DNA of 17,458 bases from Methylococcaceae bacterium UBA6146 (GTDB lineage: Bacteria; Pseudomonadota; Gammaproteobacteria; Methylococcales; Methylomonadaceae): positions 28,240 to 45,697 of the forward strand of contig DIUY01000013.1 of the NCBI GenBank assembly GCA_002422395.1, read 5' to 3'. The position numbers and the translations under genes are program-made. Below are positions 15,218-17,458 of this stretch, piece by piece. Position 1 is the first letter of the stretch; every line of letters starts with the position of its first letter. Under the pieces are notes generated by a model that had not been told where the DNA came from, made no database searches, and saw only the letters and a list, made by a program, of their open reading frames with translations.

Positions 15218-15811
15218 ATGAAAGAGCTTACGAAGAAAGTGCTAAATTATTTTTTGATAGGGATTTTTGCGGTTATCCCTATCGTTATTATTCTGCAAAT
15301 CATCATGTTTTTAAAACAAATGGTTTCTAATCTGTTTAGCCTGGTTTACGGTTATGCGGACAGTTATGTTTATACAGTCCTGTTTTTTATGGTCAGTTTT
15401 ATGCTTGTGGTGTTCATCGGCTATAAGATAGTTGAAACCGGCCGCCCTTGGGTCATCACAATTTTTGACTTTTTTATCGATAGGATACCTTTTTTAAACA
15501 CCATTTATAGGGTGCTTAAAAAAGTCATTAACATGCTTTCTTCCCACGATCAGAAGATGACCAAGGAAGTGGTTTATGTCGAATATCCCAGCGCGGGCAT
15601 TTGGGTACCCGCTTATGTGACTAACCGTCATGATGATAAATATATTCTGTTTGTCCCTACGTCACCTAATCCAACATCCGGTTTTACCGTAATTGTTGAT
15701 AAGGAAAAGATTGTGAAGTCGGCGATGGATATTGAGGAGGCGACTAGTTTTATTGTGAGTGTTGGCGTGGATTACGACAAAGCATCAGAAGCAAACGGGC
15801 TGCCCCGGTAG
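15218..15811 (+). CDS. DUF502 family inner-membrane protein
   Basis: A 197-residue membrane protein of unknown biochemical function. Two hydrophobic segments (about 10-32 and 50-72) are followed by a soluble domain with family hallmarks: IPFLNTIYRVLKKV at 90-103, VVYVEYPSAGIWVPAYVT at 118-135 and FVPTSPNPTSG at 145-155. Relatives occur widely in proteobacteria and, as LIKE-COV proteins, in plants. Length is normal. A very purine-rich Shine-Dalgarno stretch (GAGGGGGGGA, 15207-15216) lies just before the ATG. A possible promoter (TTGCTT at 15168, TTTAAT at 15190, 16-base spacing) is only weakly supported. It is divergent from the methyltransferase operon and 36 bases from the lipoprotein gene, so the two are probably co-transcribed. 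Confidence 0.88.
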   Translation: MKELTKKVLNYFLIGIFAVIPIVIILQIIMFLKQMVSNLFSLVYGYADSYVYTVLFFMVSFMLVVFIGYKIVETGRPWVITIFDFFIDRIPFLNTIYRVLKKVINMLSSHDQKMTKEVVYVEYPSAGIWVPAYVTNRHDDKYILFVPTSPNPTSGFTVIVDKEKIVKSAMDIEEATSFIVSVGVDYDKASEANGLPR

Positions 15812-15847
15812 TTTATAGCCCATAAGCAATAACATAGGATAAAACTA

Positions 15848-16054
15848 ATGAAATCAATCGGTAAAGTGATAGCCCTGATGGTGGTAATAGTTGCGGGCGG
15901 GTGTGATAAACAACAAGAAGAGCCTGCCAAACCGGAGGGGGTTGCTATTTTTAAGACACAACAAGAGGCGCTAGAAAAAGCTAAACAAGTTGAAGGGGTC
16001 ATTCAGGATGCGGACGAACAACAGCGTGAACAGATTGACGAACAGTCGAGATAA
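15848..16054 (+). CDS. Small predicted lipoprotein
   Basis: A 68-residue protein with a typical lipoprotein signal: MKSIGK, a hydrophobic core, and a lipobox VAGGC with the modifiable cysteine at residue 19. The mature part is short, charged, glutamine- and glutamate-rich and probably helical (about 36-68). No domain is recognised. AGGAT lies 8-9 bases before the ATG, and the gene follows the DUF502 gene by 36 bases, suggesting one operon. The role is unknown. The mature part has no aspartate at +2 (it begins CDKQ with D at +2 of the mature chain, i.e. directly after the cysteine), so by the E. coli rule it would stay in the inner membrane, like its DUF502 neighbour. Confidence 0.75.
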   Translation: MKSIGKVIALMVVIVAGGCDKQQEEPAKPEGVAIFKTQQEALEKAKQVEGVIQDADEQQREQIDEQSR

Positions 16055-16123
16055 CGATGGGGGGCATAGTTTTTGCTTTGACAAGGCTTACGATATTTAA
16101 CATATCCATCAAGGAACAACAGC

Positions 16124-16145
16124 CCCTAATGTAGGGTCGTTTTTT
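16124..16145 (+). terminator. Weak candidate terminator after the lipoprotein gene
   Basis: CCCTA (16124-16128) and TAGGG (16132-16136) form a 5-bp stem with a 3-base loop, followed by TCG and six T. The stem is short but the T run is good. It could end the DUF502-lipoprotein transcript. A TTGACA at 16078 with CATATC 17 bases later is a poor promoter match just before it. Confidence 0.4.
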
Positions 16146-16201
16146 AAGTATTATTATTTAGATGCTGGCACAAAACATCAGAACGTATAAACAACTCTGG
16201 C

Positions 16202-16248
16202 TTTATTAAATTAGGCGGCAATGTTAAAGTTATAGTTTATTAAATTAG
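16202..16248. repeat. 13-bp direct repeat upstream of sodB
   Basis: TTTATTAAATTAG occurs at 16202-16214 and again at 16236-16248, with starts 34 bases apart (about three helical turns, same face of the helix). Both lie within 115 bases of the sodB start, where its promoter is expected. Local A/T richness makes chance similarity possible, but a 13-base exact match is long. Confidence 0.6.
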
Positions 16249-16316
16249 TGGGTATTTATTTCCCATTTCATGTGGTTTCAACAACATCTTTTTTAACTTT
16301 ATCCGAGGACAATCAA

Positions 16317-16898
16317 ATGGCTTTCGAACTTCCTGCTTTACCCTATGCTAAAAATAGATTGGTGCCCCATATTTCAGAAGAAACTTTAGAGTTTCATTAT
16401 GGCAAGCATCATCAAACCTATGTGACTAATTTGAACAACTTGGTTCCGGGCACCGAATTTGAAGGCATGCCATTGGAAGAAATCATCATGAAATCTTCAG
16501 GTGGTATTTTTAACAATGCCGCACAAGTTTGGAACCACACGTTTTACTGGAACAGTTTGGCGCCTAATGCGGGTGGCGAACCTACTGGCGCATTGGCTGA
16601 TGCGATCAATGCAACTTTTGGCTCGTTTGGGAAATTTAAAGAAGAATTCACCAAATGTGCGGTGACCACTTTTGGTTCAGGCTGGGCGTGGTTAGTTAAA
16701 AACGCGGATGGTAGCCTGGCTCTGGTGAGCACCAGCAATGCCGGTTGTCCGTTGAAAACAGACCAAAAACCGTTATTGACTTGCGATGTTTGGGAACACG
16801 CTTATTACATCGACTACCGTAATGCACGCCCCGCTTATCTGGAAGCTTTTTGGGCGTTAGTCAATTGGGATTTTGCGGCGGCTAATTACGCGGCTTAA
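16317..16898 (+). CDS. sodB: Fe-type superoxide dismutase
   Basis: A 193-residue cytoplasmic enzyme that converts superoxide into hydrogen peroxide and oxygen. It can be read side by side with E. coli SodB through most of its length (starts AFELPALPYAKNRL; HYGKHHQTYVTNLNNL; NNAAQVWNHTFYW; DVWEHAYYIDYRNARP). The four metal ligands are H27, H74, D157 and H161. Q70 in AAQVWNH is the glutamine typical of iron rather than manganese enzymes. The start is set at the ATG at 16317, with GAGGA 7 bases upstream. An in-frame GTG at 16248 would add 23 residues foreign to the family. Length matches the family exactly. It has its own upstream region with a 13-bp direct repeat and ends in a strong terminator, so it is probably monocistronic. 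Confidence 0.97.
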   Translation: MAFELPALPYAKNRLVPHISEETLEFHYGKHHQTYVTNLNNLVPGTEFEGMPLEEIIMKSSGGIFNNAAQVWNHTFYWNSLAPNAGGEPTGALADAINATFGSFGKFKEEFTKCAVTTFGSGWAWLVKNADGSLALVSTSNAGCPLKTDQKPLLTCDVWEHAYYIDYRNARPAYLEAFWALVNWDFAAANYAA

Positions 16899-16926
16899 TT
16901 TTTTACCTTAAGGTTTACGTCAAGAT

Positions 16927-16965
16927 AAAGCCTTCCGCATCAATAAGGTGCAGAAGGCTTTTTTT
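16927..16965 (+). terminator. Strong rho-independent terminator of sodB
   Basis: AAAGCCTTC (16927-16935) pairs with GAAGGCTTT (16953-16961), a 9-bp stem with a 17-base loop that contains a further small GCA/TGC pairing; a run of seven T closes it. It lies 28 bases after the sodB stop codon and ends only 2 bases before the ribosome binding site of the next gene. Confidence 0.9.
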
Positions 16966-16977
16966 ATGGAGGTGGGT

Positions 16978-17458
16978 ATGGCTACTGTTTTGATTACCGG
17001 CGCTAATCGTGGTTTGGGGTTGGAGTTTTGTCGGCAATATGCCGAAGCGGGCTGGGATGTGATTGCTTGTTGCCGCAATATTGGACAGGCGCAAGATTTG
17101 AATAGGCTTGCCGGGCAATATCCGAACATACAAGTGGAAAAACTGGATGTTGTCGATTTTGATCAAATTGATGCGTTAGCGCAGAAGTTGTCAGGACGCA
17201 GTATCGATGTGTTGCTTAATAATGCAGGCGTTTACGGCGATAGCCAAGGCCATGGCTTTGGACAATTGGATTATCGGGTTTGGGCTGAGACTTTGCGGAT
17301 CAACACGCAAGCGCCGATAAAAATGGCGGAAGCTTTTTTACCCCAGCTTCAGCACAGCGATAAAAAATTGTTGGTCAATGTCAGCAGCTTAATGGGTAGC
17401 ATCGCCGACAACACCAGCGGTGGCAGTATTTTGTACCGCTCCAGCAAGGCGGCGCTCA
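16978..17458 (+). CDS. Short-chain dehydrogenase/reductase (SDR), 3' end outside window
   Basis: Partial: the first 160 residues, open at the right edge. It is a classical NAD(P)-binding Rossmann protein. The cofactor motif TGANRGLG is at 7-14, NNAG at 81-84, the probable catalytic serine S137 in NVSSLMGS, and YRSSK (Y153, K157) supplies the Y-x-x-x-K pair. The phrase GSIADNTSGG and the lack of an N-terminal extension resemble the CsgA/C-factor-like SDR group, with a slightly long loop between the serine and tyrosine. The substrate is unknown. An excellent Shine-Dalgarno sequence (GGAGGT, 16968-16973) precedes the ATG, but the sodB terminator lies directly before it, so expression must come from readthrough or from a promoter hidden in about 28 bases after sodB. 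Only about the first two thirds can be seen. Confidence 0.92.
   Translation, partial: MATVLITGANRGLGLEFCRQYAEAGWDVIACCRNIGQAQDLNRLAGQYPNIQVEKLDVVDFDQIDALAQKLSGRSIDVLLNNAGVYGDSQGHGFGQLDYRVWAETLRINTQAPIKMAEAFLPQLQHSDKKLLVNVSSLMGSIADNTSGGSILYRSSKAAL

Overview
The window looks like a chromosomal segment of a gammaproteobacterium. The Fe-superoxide dismutase is very close to the E. coli SodB type, and the rest (Shine-Dalgarno starts, a TpsA/TpsB secretion pair, HD-GYP signalling) fits an environmental, gram-negative, biofilm-forming species. A methanotroph-like Methylococcales genome is possible, but no diagnostic marker for that is present. I see no rRNA, tRNA, insertion sequence, CRISPR array or phage gene. 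No gene-free stretch exceeds about 300 bases.

Layout, left to right. (1) 200-1783 (-) is a GAF + HD-GYP c-di-GMP phosphodiesterase. It is divergent from 1946-2404 (+), a stand-alone cyclic-nucleotide-binding protein that ends in a clear terminator. (2) From 15017 down to 2588 there is a long minus-strand run, in transcription order: metal-dependent O-methyltransferase (14325-15017), CHASE2 receptor adenylate cyclase (12089-14323), a 1689-residue TpsA filamentous haemagglutinin-like exoprotein (6952-12021), a secreted double-FecR protein (5432-6898), a TpsB outer-membrane transporter (3775-5373), and a multi-membrane-pass acyltransferase (2588-3640). The first five are separated by 1, 67, 53 and 58 bases, with a good sigma70-type promoter at the head, and look like one operon. 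The acyltransferase follows after a 134-base gap that holds an 18-bp perfect palindrome and a second inverted repeat. (3) To the right on the plus strand are a DUF502 membrane protein and a small lipoprotein (a probable pair), sodB with a strong terminator, and a short-chain dehydrogenase cut by the window edge, whose ribosome binding site begins directly after the sodB terminator.

How the genes may work together (inference). The TpsA protein is exported across the outer membrane by TpsB and probably serves as a surface adhesin. The interleaved FecR protein and the CHASE2 cyclase are both extracytoplasmic. This suggests a module in which the periplasmic state is sensed and turned into cAMP. 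A cAMP-binding-type protein without a DNA-binding domain and a c-di-GMP phosphodiesterase lie a few genes downstream and could be receivers. The cyclase-TpsA-FecR-TpsB operon is the most interesting item in the window. Further points of interest are a recent 60-bp tandem duplication and about 200-residue internal modules in tpsA, duplicated CX3C motifs in the FecR protein, and several palindromes or repeats in short intergenic gaps.
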